Positions 28,042 to 36,370 of a DNA stretch of 64,000 bases are shown piece after piece (within the stretch, counting starts at the first letter, position 1; every line of letters begins with the position of its first letter). Source of the stretch: Sphingosinithalassobacter tenebrarum (GTDB lineage: Bacteria > Pseudomonadota > Alphaproteobacteria > Sphingomonadales > Sphingomonadaceae). The stretch spans positions 2,573,001 through 2,637,000 of the forward strand of contig NZ_CP049109.1 in NCBI RefSeq assembly GCF_011057975.1. The letters run 5' to 3'. The notes under the pieces are model-generated. The model ran no database searches, had not been told where the DNA came from, and was given only the letters and a program-made list of their open reading frames with translations. Made by a program: the position numbers and the translations under genes.

Positions 28042-28785
28042 CTATTTCCCGTCGGTGCGGTTTTCCGCGATATAGCGCAGTTCGCTGAGCACCTTTTCGT
28101 CACCCGGCGCCACTTCCAGGCATTTCCTGAGTAGCGCTTCCGCCTCCGCCCAGCGCCCCAGCTCGATGAATGCATAGGCTTCGCCATACCAGGCGCGCCG
28201 CAACCACCTGTCGCGTTCTTCGTCCTGAAACGCCATCTGCGCGCCTTCGGCCGCCTGGCGATAGGCTTTCGCGGATTCCTCCCACTGCCCGAGCTCCTTA
28301 TAGGCATAGCCGAGCTCGACGAAATATTGCGGGCTGAACGGCGACAGCTCGGTCGCGCGCCGATAATATCCCAACGCCTCTTCGGGGCGCTCCAGATCGA
28401 TGAGGGCAAAGCCCTTCATCCACAATGCCGTGCACCAGGTGGAATCGAGCACCTGCGTGTCGCGATTGCCCTCGGCCTGCCTGCCGAGCGCGCTGTAGAG
28501 GATCATCATCTGCTGGTTCTGGGCGCAATAGACATTGCGGGTTTCATCGGCATTCTCGGCGTCGAAACGCGCGAGCAGCGGATCGAGGAGCGGGATCGCC
28601 CTGGCGGGTTCGCCTGCACGGATATGCGCCATAGCGGCGTTCAGCGCATCGCGGTCCTGCGCCGCGCGATCCTGCTGTCCGCCATCGTTCGGCTGCGTTT
28701 CCTCGACTTGCGCGGCGGCGGCGGCAGGCAGCGGCAGGGCCGGAAGCGCGCCGAGCAACAGCGCCGTACAAGTGAATTTCCGCAT
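28042..28785 (-). CDS. Periplasmic TPR protein
   Basis: The 247-residue protein has a signal peptide (MRKFTCTALLLGALPALPLP, cleaved near AAAAQ). Several TPR units follow (AHIRAGEPARAIPLLDPLL, LERPEEALGYYRRATELSPF, ELGYAYKELGQWEESAKAYR, ELGRWAEAEALLRKCLEVAP). It presumably acts as a scaffold in the periplasm; the partner is unknown. ATG 28785 was chosen because GGGGGAAAG lies just upstream; the frame is open to a TTG at 28803. It follows rmuC on the same strand with a 22-base gap and could be cotranscribed with it. Confidence 0.78.
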   Translation of the reverse strand: MRKFTCTALLLGALPALPLPAAAAAQVEETQPNDGGQQDRAAQDRDALNAAMAHIRAGEPARAIPLLDPLLARFDAENADETRNVYCAQNQQMMILYSALGRQAEGNRDTQVLDSTWCTALWMKGFALIDLERPEEALGYYRRATELSPFSPQYFVELGYAYKELGQWEESAKAYRQAAEGAQMAFQDEERDRWLRRAWYGEAYAFIELGRWAEAEALLRKCLEVAPGDEKVLSELRYIAENRTDGK

Positions 28786-28807
28786 TCTTTCCCCCAAAGA
28801 CAATGGT

Positions 28808-30217
28808 TCAGCCGCTTTCGGTCTCGTCCACCTCCGCGGAACCGGCCTCGCCCGAAGTCAGCAATTCCGCCTGCGGCGCACGCGCGACGACATCGACCGG
28901 ATCAACGCTTTCGAGCTTCGCAGCGCCGGTATCGACATTGAGCGCCTCGAACCGGCGCGCCGATACCAGCACGCGTCCTTCGAAGCTTGCAACGAACTTG
29001 TTGTAATTGTCGACCGCGGAATTGAGCCCGCCGCCAACGCGGCTCAAATGCTTCTGCGCCGTCGCCAGCCGCTCGTACATTTCCTTGCCGAGCCGCCCGA
29101 CTTCCTGCGCGTCCTCGGTCAGTTTCTGCTGGCGCCACATCGCCGCGACGGTGCGCGCGAGCGGGAGGAAGGCCGAGGGACCGGCGATGATCACCCGATT
29201 GCGCGCCGCGCGTTCCCACAGCTCCATGTCCGCCTCGAGCGCGGCCGACAGGAAATTGTCACCGGGGATATACATGATGACGAAATCGGGGGCCTTTTCG
29301 AACTGGCTCCAATAGGCCTTGCGCCCGAGCTGATCGGCGTGGTTGCGCACTGCGCGGGCATGGGCGAGCATCGCCGCTTCGCGCGCCTCCGCCGACGTCG
29401 CTTCGGCGGCCTGCAAATAGCCCTCCAGCGCGCATTTGACGTCGACGATCAGCTGCTGGTCGCCGGGCAGGCGAATGATGAAATCCGGGCGAAGATTGCC
29501 GTCCTCGGTCGAAACCGAAACCTCGGGCTGGAAATCGACATGACCGTCGAGCCCGGCAAGCTCGATCAGGTTGCGGAACTGCTGTTCGCCCCAGCGGCCG
29601 CGCGTCTTGGGCGCGGCGCGCAGCGCATTGACCAGCTTGGCGGTCTCGCCGCGCGTTTCGGCCATGCTCGCCTGCACCGCCGCGACGGCTTCGCGCAGCT
29701 GGCCATAGCTGTCATTGCGCTCCTTTTCGACGCGATTGAGCCCTTCCTCATAGCGTTTGAGCGTCGCCTCGACCGGCTGGAGCAGCGATTTGAGCTTGGC
29801 CTCGTTCTTCTCGCCGCTCTGGGTAAAGCGTTCCTCGGCGCGTTCGAGAAAGCTCTTCTGCGCCTCGCCGAGCATCTGTCCGGCGAGTTCGCGAAACTGG
29901 CCCGCCATCACTTCGCGCGCGCCCTTGAACTCGGCGAGCCGTTCCTCGAAAGCCCCCGCCTGCGCCTTGAGCGTCGTCAGTTCGGTGCGTGCGGCGTCGC
30001 GTTCGTCGCGCAGCGATTCGATGTCCTCGCGCAGCCCAGGCACTTCCTTCGCGCGCTCCTCGGCGGCGGCAAGATCAGTGATCGCCGCCTTGAAATCGGC
30101 TTCGCGCCGGTCGCGTTCGGCACGCAGATCGGCCGCGCCGCGCCCGCCGAAGAACCAGCCGAGCGCCAGTCCGAGAAGCAGCGCCACAGCGCCGGTGATC
30201 AAAAGCTCGAAACCCAC
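28808..30217 (-). CDS. rmuC: DNA recombination protein RmuC
   Basis: The 469-residue protein begins with a membrane anchor (FELLITGAVALLLGLALGWF), then a long coiled coil (residues ~30-180: ERDRREADFKAAITDLAAAE and following). The RmuC domain follows (RGRWGEQQFRNLIELAGL, PDFIIRLPGDQQLIVDVKCA, KAPDFVIMYIPGDNFLSAAL). RmuC limits recombination at inverted repeats; its core resembles an endonuclease fold, with RPDF and the D-V-K residues as candidate active-site positions. The start is GTG at 30217, eight bases after GGGAG. The open frame continues to 30880, but that region is repeat DNA and a gene on the other strand. Confidence 0.88.
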   Translation of the reverse strand: MGFELLITGAVALLLGLALGWFFGGRGAADLRAERDRREADFKAAITDLAAAEERAKEVPGLREDIESLRDERDAARTELTTLKAQAGAFEERLAEFKGAREVMAGQFRELAGQMLGEAQKSFLERAEERFTQSGEKNEAKLKSLLQPVEATLKRYEEGLNRVEKERNDSYGQLREAVAAVQASMAETRGETAKLVNALRAAPKTRGRWGEQQFRNLIELAGLDGHVDFQPEVSVSTEDGNLRPDFIIRLPGDQQLIVDVKCALEGYLQAAEATSAEAREAAMLAHARAVRNHADQLGRKAYWSQFEKAPDFVIMYIPGDNFLSAALEADMELWERAARNRVIIAGPSAFLPLARTVAAMWRQQKLTEDAQEVGRLGKEMYERLATAQKHLSRVGGGLNSAVDNYNKFVASFEGRVLVSARRFEALNVDTGAAKLESVDPVDVVARAPQAELLTSGEAGSAEVDETESG

Positions 30218-30356
30218 GCAAATCTCCCAAAGGTCGCACCAGAGTCGTACCGTAACATGCGCGCGTGCGCCCGCGCGCGGATCGGTAGTATAACGGGAAC
30301 ATAGCTGGAACGATTGCAGTAGGACAGCCCAAAGTTCCCGGCAAGGACACGATGGG

Positions 30357-30435
30357 CCGCCACCCCCGCGAAACGCAGTCCAGCGATCATGGCTGAAGGA
30401 AGAAAACCGGACTCCGGCTTTCGCGGGGATGGCGG
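30357..30435. repeat. Intergenic inverted repeat, CCGCGAAA family
   Basis: CCGCCACCCCCGCGAAA (30357-30373) and TTTCGCGGGGATGGCGG (30419-30435) pair with one mismatch around a 45-base centre, and AGTCC/GGACT extend the pairing inward. The sequence resembles the common bacterial dispersed motif ATCCCCGCGAAAGC. It is distinct from the GAGCTTGTCGAAG family. Confidence 0.55.
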
Positions 30436-30502
30436 TGACGGAGCGAACCGCGCTTGGCCTGCCGCTCGATCCGGGCGATATTGCACGCATAGAATAATTT
30501 AT

Positions 30503-30521
30503 GCAATTGCGAATCATTATC
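30503..30521. promoter_or_regulatory. Fur-box-like site
   Basis: The reverse complement, GATAATGATTCGCAATTGC, matches the 19-base enterobacterial Fur consensus at 13 positions, including all nine bases of the left half GATAATGAT. It ends 15 bases before the ATG of the methyltransferase, so binding would block that gene's promoter when iron is plentiful. Confidence 0.5.
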
Positions 30522-30536
30522 GTATATAGGTGCCGC

Positions 30537-31157
30537 ATGATCGATCCTTCCGACCAGTCCTTCTGGGACACGCGTTTCGCCACCGAGGAATATGTCTTCG
30601 GCGAAGCCCCCAATGGCTTTCTCGCGCGGCAGGCGCCGTTGCTGCGCCCCGGCATGAGGGCGCTTGCGGTCGCCGACGGCGAAGGGCGCAACGGCGTCTG
30701 GCTGGCGCAACAGGGGCTCGATGTGCTGTCGATCGATTTCTCGCCGCACGCACTTGCCAAGGCGCAGCGGCTCGCCGATCGCAACGGCGTCGCGATCGCC
30801 ACGCGCGAAGTCGACCTGCTGGCATGGCAATGGCCGCACGCCGCGTTCGATGTCGTTGCGGCGATCTTCATCCAGTTCACCGGCCCCGCCGATCGCGCCG
30901 CGATGTTCGCGGGGATGAAGCAGGCGCTGCGCCCCGGCGGGCTGATGCTGCTCGAAGGCTATCGCCCCGAGCAGCTTGCCTATGGCACCGGCGGACCGAA
31001 GCAGGTGGAGAATCTCTACACCGAAGCGATGCTGCGCGAAGCGTTCGCCGATTTCACCATCGAAAGCCTGCAAAGCTACGACGCCGAACTCGACGAAGGG
31101 CCCGGCCATGCGGGCATGTCTGCAGTGATTGATCTGGTGGCGCGCAAGCCCTTGTAA
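30537..31157 (+). CDS. Class I SAM-dependent methyltransferase
   Basis: The 206-residue enzyme (from ATG 30537, MIDPSDQSFWDTRF) has the Rossmann methyltransferase motifs: LAVADGEGRNGVWLAQQGLD (SAM loop) and DVLSIDFSPHALAKAQRLAD. Later come DVVAAIFIQFTGPADRAAMF and the post-I region RPGGLMLLEGY. The architecture resembles the TehB/tellurite-resistance group and other small-molecule methyltransferases; the substrate is unknown. The frame is open 12 codons upstream, to 30501, but that extension overlaps the Fur-box-like site and begins in the AT-rich promoter. The candidate iron control is unusual for this family. Confidence 0.82.
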   Translation: MIDPSDQSFWDTRFATEEYVFGEAPNGFLARQAPLLRPGMRALAVADGEGRNGVWLAQQGLDVLSIDFSPHALAKAQRLADRNGVAIATREVDLLAWQWPHAAFDVVAAIFIQFTGPADRAAMFAGMKQALRPGGLMLLEGYRPEQLAYGTGGPKQVENLYTEAMLREAFADFTIESLQSYDAELDEGPGHAGMSAVIDLVARKPL

Positions 31158-31222
31158 TTGCTGACAGGGAACGATGCGGTCGCGGCACCGTTCGTTTGGC
31201 ATTCACCGGAAAGGAATGCCTC

Positions 31223-31609
31223 ATGTCGATTGCCGAAATGATCAAGTCGCATCCCGATGTCGCGGGCGATCTGAACGAACCGCTGGCAAAGGCGGCGCGC
31301 CACGCCATGTTCTGCTCGGCGATCTGCACCAGCTGCGCCGACGCCTGTTCCGCCGAGAACATGGACATGCGCCAGTGCATCCGCAGCTGCCTCGACTGCG
31401 CCGATGTCTGCGCGATGACGGCGCGTATCGCCGTTCGCCGCACCGGACAGAATCCGGCGCTGATCCAGTCTTCGCTGAAGCTGTGCATGCAGGCATGCCT
31501 GATCTGCGCCGCCGAATGCGAGATGCACGACAATGACCATTGCCGCCGTTGCGCCGAAATGTGCCGCGAATGCGCCGCGGATTGCCAGGCCGCGCTCGAA
31601 ACCTTCTGA
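31223..31609 (+). CDS. Four-helix-bundle copper-binding protein (DUF326/Csp type)
   Basis: The 128-residue protein has 17 cysteines spaced along amphipathic helices (AMFCSAICTSCADACSAEN, CIRSCLDCADVCAMTARIA, CMQACLICAAECEMHDND, HCRRCAEMCRECAADCQ). This is the pattern of Csp/DUF326 proteins, which line a four-helix bundle with thiolates and store Cu(I). No signal peptide is present, so it is probably cytosolic like Csp3. ATG 31223 follows AAGGAA by six bases. It lies 65 bases after the methyltransferase and 15 bases before the YetF-like gene on the same strand. Confidence 0.85.
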   Translation: MSIAEMIKSHPDVAGDLNEPLAKAARHAMFCSAICTSCADACSAENMDMRQCIRSCLDCADVCAMTARIAVRRTGQNPALIQSSLKLCMQACLICAAECEMHDNDHCRRCAEMCRECAADCQAALETF

Positions 31610-31624
31610 TCGGGGCCGCCGCGA

Positions 31625-32128
31625 ATGTGGTTCGATAGTCTGGACGGCCTGTTTCGCGTCGTCCTGATCTCGCTGGCGGCCTATGGGTCGCTGGTGGTGG
31701 TGCTGCGCTTTGCCGGCAAGCGATCGCTGGCGAAGCTCAACGCCTTCGATCTGGTCGTCACCGTCGCGCTGGGCTCGACGCTGGCAACGGTGTTGCTGAC
31801 CAAGGACGTGGCCTTTCTCGAAGGGCTGCTCGCCTTTGCGATGCTGGCGCTGCTGCAGTGGATCGTCGCGAAGCTGTCGGTCGCCTGGCCGCCATTCAAG
31901 GAACTGGTGCGCAGCGATCCGGCGCTGCTGGTGCATGAAGGCGGCTATCGCGACGCGGCGATGCGCAGCGAACGCGTCACGCGATCCGAAGTCGATGCGG
32001 CGGTGCGCGCCTCCGGGATAGGCAATATCGCCGATGTCGGCGCAGTGGTGCTGGAAACCGACGGCAGCATGAGTGTGATCGCGCGAAGCGATACGCCGCT
32101 GACGCTGCTCGACGATGTGAAGCGGTAA
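31625..32128 (+). CDS. YetF-like membrane protein (DUF421)
   Basis: The 167-residue protein has an N-terminal region with three transmembrane helices (VVLISLAAYGSLVVVLRFAG, LNAFDLVVTVALGSTLATVL, GLLAFAMLALLQWIVAKLSV). The soluble DUF421 domain follows (LVRSDPALLVHEGGYRDAAM, RVTRSEVDAAVRASGIGNIA, DVGAVVLETDGSMSVIARSD). In Bacillus, YetF-type proteins are spore or membrane proteins of unclear role. It ends in KR and is convergent with def, ten bases away, across a 10-base palindrome (ACCGGCCGGT). Confidence 0.85.
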   Translation: MWFDSLDGLFRVVLISLAAYGSLVVVLRFAGKRSLAKLNAFDLVVTVALGSTLATVLLTKDVAFLEGLLAFAMLALLQWIVAKLSVAWPPFKELVRSDPALLVHEGGYRDAAMRSERVTRSEVDAAVRASGIGNIADVGAVVLETDGSMSVIARSDTPLTLLDDVKR

Positions 32129-32137
32129 ACCGGCCGG

Positions 32138-32665
32138 TCAGGCGGCGGCCTTGCGCGCCTTTTGCAGCTTCTTGAGGATCATCTGGCGCTTGAGGCGCGA
32201 GAGATGGTCGATGAACACGATCCCTTCGAGATGGTCCATCTCGTGCTGGATGCACGTCGCCAGCAGCCCTTCGAACACTTCGTCATGCTCGGCGCCGTTC
32301 TCGTCGAGCCATTTGACGCGGCAGCGCGCGGGGCGTTCGACTTCGGCGAACTGCTCGGGCACCGACAGGCAGCCTTCGGTATAAAGCGACATGTCCTCGG
32401 CGGGATCGAGGATTTCGGGATTGATGAAGACGCGCGGCTCGCGGATCGGCTTGCCGTCCTCGTCTTCCTCTTCCTGCAGGTCCATCACGACGATGCGCTT
32501 GGGCACGCCGACCTGGATCGCGGCAAGGCCGATGCCGGGCGCGTCGTACATCGTGTCGAACATGTCCTCGATCAGCTTGCGCACCTCATCGTCCACGCCT
32601 TCTACGGGCGTGGAGACGGTCTTGAGACGCGGATCGGGTACTTCGACGATGGGTAGGATGGCCAT
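32138..32665 (-). CDS. def: Peptide deformylase
   Basis: Def removes the N-formyl group from nascent proteins. All three metal-site motifs are present in the 175-residue protein: motif 1 GIGLAAIQVG, motif 2 EGCLSVPEQFAEV with the Cys ligand, and motif 3 QHEMDHLEGIVFIDHLS with the two His ligands and catalytic Glu. The C-terminal KKLQKARKAAA tail is basic. fmt, the transferase that adds the formyl group, lies about 2 kb away on the other strand and is not in the same operon. Confidence 0.96.
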   Translation of the reverse strand: MAILPIVEVPDPRLKTVSTPVEGVDDEVRKLIEDMFDTMYDAPGIGLAAIQVGVPKRIVVMDLQEEEDEDGKPIREPRVFINPEILDPAEDMSLYTEGCLSVPEQFAEVERPARCRVKWLDENGAEHDEVFEGLLATCIQHEMDHLEGIVFIDHLSRLKRQMILKKLQKARKAAA

Positions 32666-32793
32666 GACCGAAATTTAGGGCCCGGCCGCCCGGGAATCAA
32701 CTGGCCGAATGCCGGATTATGGAATGCTCTTTCCTTCCGTTCCGCCCCATGCGACCAAAAGGCCGCGTCGCAGAACCGAAGGGGGCCAAGTTG

Positions 32794-33318
32794 ATGCGGG
32801 CTTTGTCTCGGCTATTCAAAATGGCGATCCTGTTCCTGTCTGCTTCGTCGGTAAGTTCCCACGCGCAGACCATGACGTTTGATTGCGATGCCGCGGAGAA
32901 CCGGTCCGCGTCGGTCGCGATCGAAACCGCCAGCCCTTTCGAGGTTCACGGTTCCCTGATGCTCAAGGAATCCCGGCGCGGGGACTATGCTCCCGTTGCG
33001 GGCGTCACCATTGATATGGATCGGGACAATGGTGTCTTCTTCCGGGTCAGGGCGCCGCAACCCGACGCCAAGTTTCTCGAGCTTGAGATCGTCTCCAACC
33101 GTTCCGGGACGCGGAAGACAATGGGACTGGGTCAGTTGCCGGCGGAATCGGCTTTCGATTTCACCATGACGCTGACGGAAGCGGGAAACCTCACTGTCAC
33201 GATCGACGAGGCGCATTTCTCGGCTACGCTACAGGCATTCGAAACGGCGCGGGTGCGCGCCTTCTGCTCGACCGGTGAATTTGTTTTCAGCGGCCTGTCA
33301 TTGGCCGTCACCGAGTAG
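32794..33318 (+). CDS. Secreted hypothetical protein
   Basis: The 174-residue product begins with a signal peptide (ALSRLFKMAILFLSASSVSS, cleaved near SHAQ). A predicted beta-rich body follows (TMTFDCDAAENRSASVAIET, FEVHGSLMLKESRRGDYAPV, AGNLTVTIDEAHFSATLQA). Two cysteines (FDCDAAE and AFCSTGE) could form a disulfide. I do not recognise a family. ATG 32794 follows AAGGGGG by nine bases; the frame is open to 32719 but that lies outside the signal peptide. It is divergent from def. Confidence 0.55.
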   Translation: MRALSRLFKMAILFLSASSVSSHAQTMTFDCDAAENRSASVAIETASPFEVHGSLMLKESRRGDYAPVAGVTIDMDRDNGVFFRVRAPQPDAKFLELEIVSNRSGTRKTMGLGQLPAESAFDFTMTLTEAGNLTVTIDEAHFSATLQAFETARVRAFCSTGEFVFSGLSLAVTE

Positions 33319-33339
33319 CATCGGGCCAGCGTCGACGCT

Positions 33340-33534
33340 CTACTGCCGCAGGAACCAGATGATCGCGGCGAGAAAGCCGATCGTCACGCCGCCGACCGCG
33401 CCGAGAAATATCACCGCCCGCAGCCAATAGGGCAGCATCGGCCAGATGCCGGGATTGTGGATCAAGACCGCCGCAAGAACGAACGGAATCGCCAGCGGCA
33501 GCCATTGCACGACGCGCGCGGTTTTCTGTTTCAC
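33340..33534 (-). CDS. Small membrane protein coupled to the recR operon
   Basis: The 64-residue product has two predicted transmembrane helices (VVQWLPLAIPFVLAAVLIHN and LRAVIFLGAVGGVTIGFLAA). The GTG start at 33534 overlaps the stop of the preceding gene in the four-base form GTGA, the same junction used between that gene and recR. This repeated coupling is the main reason to call it real. Function unknown. Confidence 0.55.
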   Translation of the reverse strand: MKQKTARVVQWLPLAIPFVLAAVLIHNPGIWPMLPYWLRAVIFLGAVGGVTIGFLAAIIWFLRQ

Positions 33535-33926
33535 GCAAACCGCTCCCCAACCGGCTTTTCAAAATCGATTAACAGCTCGAAACGGGAATTCACCACCGAC
33601 GGGCTGGTATCGACATCGACATGCAAGAGTTGGACGCCACAATCGCTACAAATCGCCTGGACGGCTGCGACCACTTCGGTGATGCGGACGGGCTTACTTG
33701 CAGTTTCGATCTTCGGATAGAGGAACCCGCAATCATTGTCGTCTAGATTGATCGCGCCCAACACAGCCAGTTGTGGAACTGACCGTTCGAGCCTTTCCAC
33801 GGCGCCACCGAGGTAGAATGCCAGCCACCATTTCGATGCTTCGAAACCTCGAAACGCCTTGATCTCGGCGACACGCGCGCGGAGATCGTCAGCGACAACA
33901 ACCTGCCGGTCCCCAGCTGCGCTCAC
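33531..33926 (-). CDS. Conserved hypothetical protein downstream of recR
   Basis: The 131-residue product is soluble with no signal. A core [19 protein letters not shown] is followed by [20 protein letters not shown] and a C-terminal beta segment ([18 protein letters not shown]). No recognisable domain or motif was seen. The GTG start at 33926 overlaps the recR stop (GTGA), and its own stop overlaps the next GTG. Translation is therefore coupled along all three genes, suggesting a function used together with recR or simple operon economy. Confidence 0.6.
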   Translation of the reverse strand: MSAAGDRQVVVADDLRARVAEIKAFRGFEASKWWLAFYLGGAVERLERSVPQLAVLGAINLDDNDCGFLYPKIETASKPVRITEVVAAVQAICSDCGVQLLHVDVDTSPSVVNSRFELLIDFEKPVGERFA

Positions 33927-34519
33927 GCCACCGGCCTCCTTGCCCGCAGCGCCTGGGCGAGCGTGCCTTCGTCGAGATAGTCGAGTTCGCCGCCGACCGG
34001 CAGGCCGTGGGCAAGCTGGGTCAGGCGGACCGGATATTGTTCGAGCCGTTCGGCGATGTAATGCGCAGTGGTCTGTCCCTCCAGCGTGGCGTTCATCGCG
34101 AGGACGACTTCATCGATGCCGCCATCGGCGATGCGGCGGATCAGGCTGTCGATCGCCAGGTCCTCGGGCCGGACGCCGTCGAGCGCCGAGAGGCGGCCGC
34201 CGAGAACATGGAACTTGCCGGGGAAGAGCCGCGAGCGATCGAGCGCCCAGAGGTCGGCGACTTCCTCGACCACGCACAGCGCCCTGCCCTCGCGCCGCGG
34301 ATCGGCGCAGATGCCGCACGGATCGCTGGTGTCGACATTGCCGCAGATCGAACAGGTCGAGAGCTTGTCGCTCACTGCGCCCAATGCGGCGAGCAGCGGT
34401 TCGAGCGCAGTCTCGCGCTTCTTGAGCAGATGCAGCACCGCGCGCCGCGCCGAACGCGGCCCGAGCCCGGGAAGCCGGGAGAGCGCCTGAGTCAGCGCCT
34501 CGATTTCGGGAGATGCCAT
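33923..34519 (-). CDS. recR: Recombination mediator protein RecR
   Basis: RecR, with RecO and RecF, loads RecA on gapped DNA. The 198-residue protein has the helix-hairpin-helix near [20 protein letters not shown], the C4 zinc finger [16 protein letters not shown], and a TOPRIM domain ([40 protein letters not shown]). The ATG at 34519 was chosen; the frame is open to 34567 but without family similarity. The dnaX gene, which often precedes recR, is not in this window. Confidence 0.95.
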   Translation of the reverse strand: MASPEIEALTQALSRLPGLGPRSARRAVLHLLKKRETALEPLLAALGAVSDKLSTCSICGNVDTSDPCGICADPRREGRALCVVEEVADLWALDRSRLFPGKFHVLGGRLSALDGVRPEDLAIDSLIRRIADGGIDEVVLAMNATLEGQTTAHYIAERLEQYPVRLTQLAHGLPVGGELDYLDEGTLAQALRARRPVA

Positions 34520-34583
34520 GCGGCCGGAGATAGCGAGGCGCGAGCGCGACGGGAAGTGGCCATGCAAGCCGGAGCAAACACCT

Positions 34584-34673
34584 CCGTTTGCACTGAGCTT
34601 GTCGAAGTGCCGCTCTTCCTTGGGCTCCGACGGACAAGAAAGGACTGCCCTTCGACAAGCTCAGGGCAAGCGG
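34584..34673. repeat. Dispersed palindromic element, copy B
   Basis: 24-base arms at 34584-34607 and 34650-34673 share the core GAGCTTGTCGAAG / CTTCGACAAGCTC and pair with two mismatches. The 42-base loop includes GACGGACAAGAAAGGACTG. The element lies in the divergent region between recR and fmt. Confidence 0.8.
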
Positions 34674-34724
34674 AATTCGGACACGGGGTTGCGATCCGTA
34701 ACTTCCGGTGCATAGGGCACTCCC

Positions 34725-35627
34725 ATGCGGATCATCTTCATGGGAACGCCCGATTTCGCGGTGCCGACGCTCGACGCGCTGATCGAGGCGGGACACGATG
34801 TCGTTGCTGCCTACAGCCAGCCGCCGCGGCGTGCGGGGCGCGGCAAGAGCCTGCGACCCTCGCCCGTCCATGCGCGTGCCGAGGCGCTGGGAATCGCGGT
34901 GCGTACGCCGGTCAGCCTCAAGGGCACCGACGAACAGGCAGCATTCGCGGCACTGAACGCCGATGTCGCGGTGGTCGCCGCCTATGGGCTGATCCTGCCG
35001 AAACCGATCCTTGCCGCGCCGCTTATGGGGTGCCTCAACGTCCACGGGTCGCTGCTGCCGCGCTGGCGCGGGGCGGCGCCGATCCAGCGCGCGATCCTGG
35101 CGGGCGACGAAGAGACGGGCGTCGGCATTATGGAGATGGAGGCCGGGCTCGATACCGGCCCGGTGCGGCTTGAGGGGCGCACGCCGATCGGGCGCAAGAC
35201 CGCGGGCGAACTGACCGAAGAGATCGCCGCTATGGGCGCGCGGTTGATGGTGCAGGTGCTTGCCGATCCCGATGCCCATCCGCCGGTGCCGCAGCCCGAA
35301 AAAGGCGTCACCTATGCCGCCAAGATCGACAAGTCCGAAGCGCGGATCGATTTCACGCAGCCCGCCGATCAGGTCGAGCGCCAAATCCGCGCGTTCAATC
35401 CGGTGCCGGGCGCGTTTTTCGAATATGAAGGCGAGCGCTTCCGCATCCATGCCGCCGAAGTCACTGGCGACAGCGGCGCTCCGGGCACGGTGATCGACGA
35501 TGCGTTCACCATCGCGTGCGGCAGCGGCGCGATCCGCCCCACGCTGGTCCAGCGCGCGGGCAAGGGCGCGATGGCGCCGGCCGACCTGTTGCGCGGCTTT
35601 GCCATTCCGGCGGGCACGCAGCTTTGA
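34725..35627 (+). CDS. fmt: Methionyl-tRNA formyltransferase
   Basis: Fmt formylates Met-tRNA(fMet) from 10-formyl-tetrahydrofolate. The 300-residue protein has [36 protein letters not shown], the hydrolase/transferase signature [20 protein letters not shown] with the catalytic Asn-His, and [16 protein letters not shown]. The C-terminal OB-like domain includes [14 protein letters not shown]. Its stop overlaps the truA TTG start (TTGA), so the two are coupled. Confidence 0.95.
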   Translation: MRIIFMGTPDFAVPTLDALIEAGHDVVAAYSQPPRRAGRGKSLRPSPVHARAEALGIAVRTPVSLKGTDEQAAFAALNADVAVVAAYGLILPKPILAAPLMGCLNVHGSLLPRWRGAAPIQRAILAGDEETGVGIMEMEAGLDTGPVRLEGRTPIGRKTAGELTEEIAAMGARLMVQVLADPDAHPPVPQPEKGVTYAAKIDKSEARIDFTQPADQVERQIRAFNPVPGAFFEYEGERFRIHAAEVTGDSGAPGTVIDDAFTIACGSGAIRPTLVQRAGKGAMAPADLLRGFAIPAGTQL

Positions 35628-36364
35628 CGCGGTTCGCGCTCACGATCGAATTTGACGGCCGCCCGTTCATGGGCTGGCAGCGGCAGGATCACGGGCCGAG
35701 CGTGCAGCAGGCACTGGAAGACGCCGCGCATGAAGTGACCGGAGAGGACGTGCTGTTCCACGCCGCCGGGCGCACCGATGCGGGCGTCCATGCGCAAGCG
35801 ATGCGCGCGCATTGCGAAGTGGAAAAGGACTTCACGCCGTTCCGCCTGATGGAAGCCATCAACGCGCGCGTGCGTCCCAACCCCGTCGCGGTGCTCGATT
35901 GCGAAATGGTCCCCGACGACTGGCATGCACGCTTTTCGTGCGTCGGGCGCTCCTATGAATATCGCATCGTCAATCGCCGCGCGCCGTTGACGTTCGAGCA
36001 GGGCCTTGCCTGGCGCGTCATCCAGCCGCTCGACGAAGCCGCGATGCAGGAAGCGGCGAACCACCTGATCGGGCGGCATGATTTCACCACCTTCCGCTCG
36101 GCGCATTGCCAGGCCGACAGCCCGCTGCGCACGCTCGACCGGCTCGAGGTGCGGCGTGAGGACGAGCGAGTCTATGTCGTGGCCGAAGCGCGGTCGTTTC
36201 TCCACCATCAGGTTCGCTCGATGGTCGGCTGCCTCAAGCTGGTCGGCGAAGGCAAATGGTCGCCGCAGGACGTCGCCGATGCGCTGGCCGCGCGCGAGCG
36301 GCAGGCACTGGGGTTCAACGCGCCGCCCGACGGCCTCTATTTCACCGGCGCGAAATATCTCTGA
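35624..36364 (+). CDS. truA: tRNA pseudouridine(38-40) synthase
   Basis: The 246-residue protein has the TruA landmarks: [20 protein letters not shown], catalytic Asp in [53 protein letters not shown] and [18 protein letters not shown]. The TTG start at 35624 sits in the fmt stop. The frame is open back to 35516 but wholly inside fmt. The unusual TTG start is supported by the overlap and by the family N-terminus beginning [11 protein letters not shown]. Confidence 0.93.
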   Translation: MTRFALTIEFDGRPFMGWQRQDHGPSVQQALEDAAHEVTGEDVLFHAAGRTDAGVHAQAMRAHCEVEKDFTPFRLMEAINARVRPNPVAVLDCEMVPDDWHARFSCVGRSYEYRIVNRRAPLTFEQGLAWRVIQPLDEAAMQEAANHLIGRHDFTTFRSAHCQADSPLRTLDRLEVRREDERVYVVAEARSFLHHQVRSMVGCLKLVGEGKWSPQDVADALAARERQALGFNAPPDGLYFTGAKYL

Positions 36365-36370
36365 GCGCAG

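Larger units (their letters stand above)
30218..30536. other. 319-base intergenic region between rmuC and the methyltransferase
   Basis: This divergent spacer has no supportable gene. It holds a GC-alternating stretch (CATGCGCGCGTGCGC, 30258-30272), an inverted-repeat element (30357-30435), and a Fur-box-like sequence (30503-30521) next to the downstream gene. AT content rises sharply at 30490-30530, consistent with a promoter for the plus-strand gene. Confidence 0.6.

Noticed and set aside
30218..30880. Upstream extension of the rmuC frame
   Set aside because: It crosses repeat DNA and lies antisense to the methyltransferase; the membrane anchor of RmuC fixes the start near 30217.
32129..32138. 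Palindrome ACCGGCCGGT as a terminator between the YetF-like gene and def
   Set aside because: Ten bases with no loop cannot form a usable RNA hairpin.
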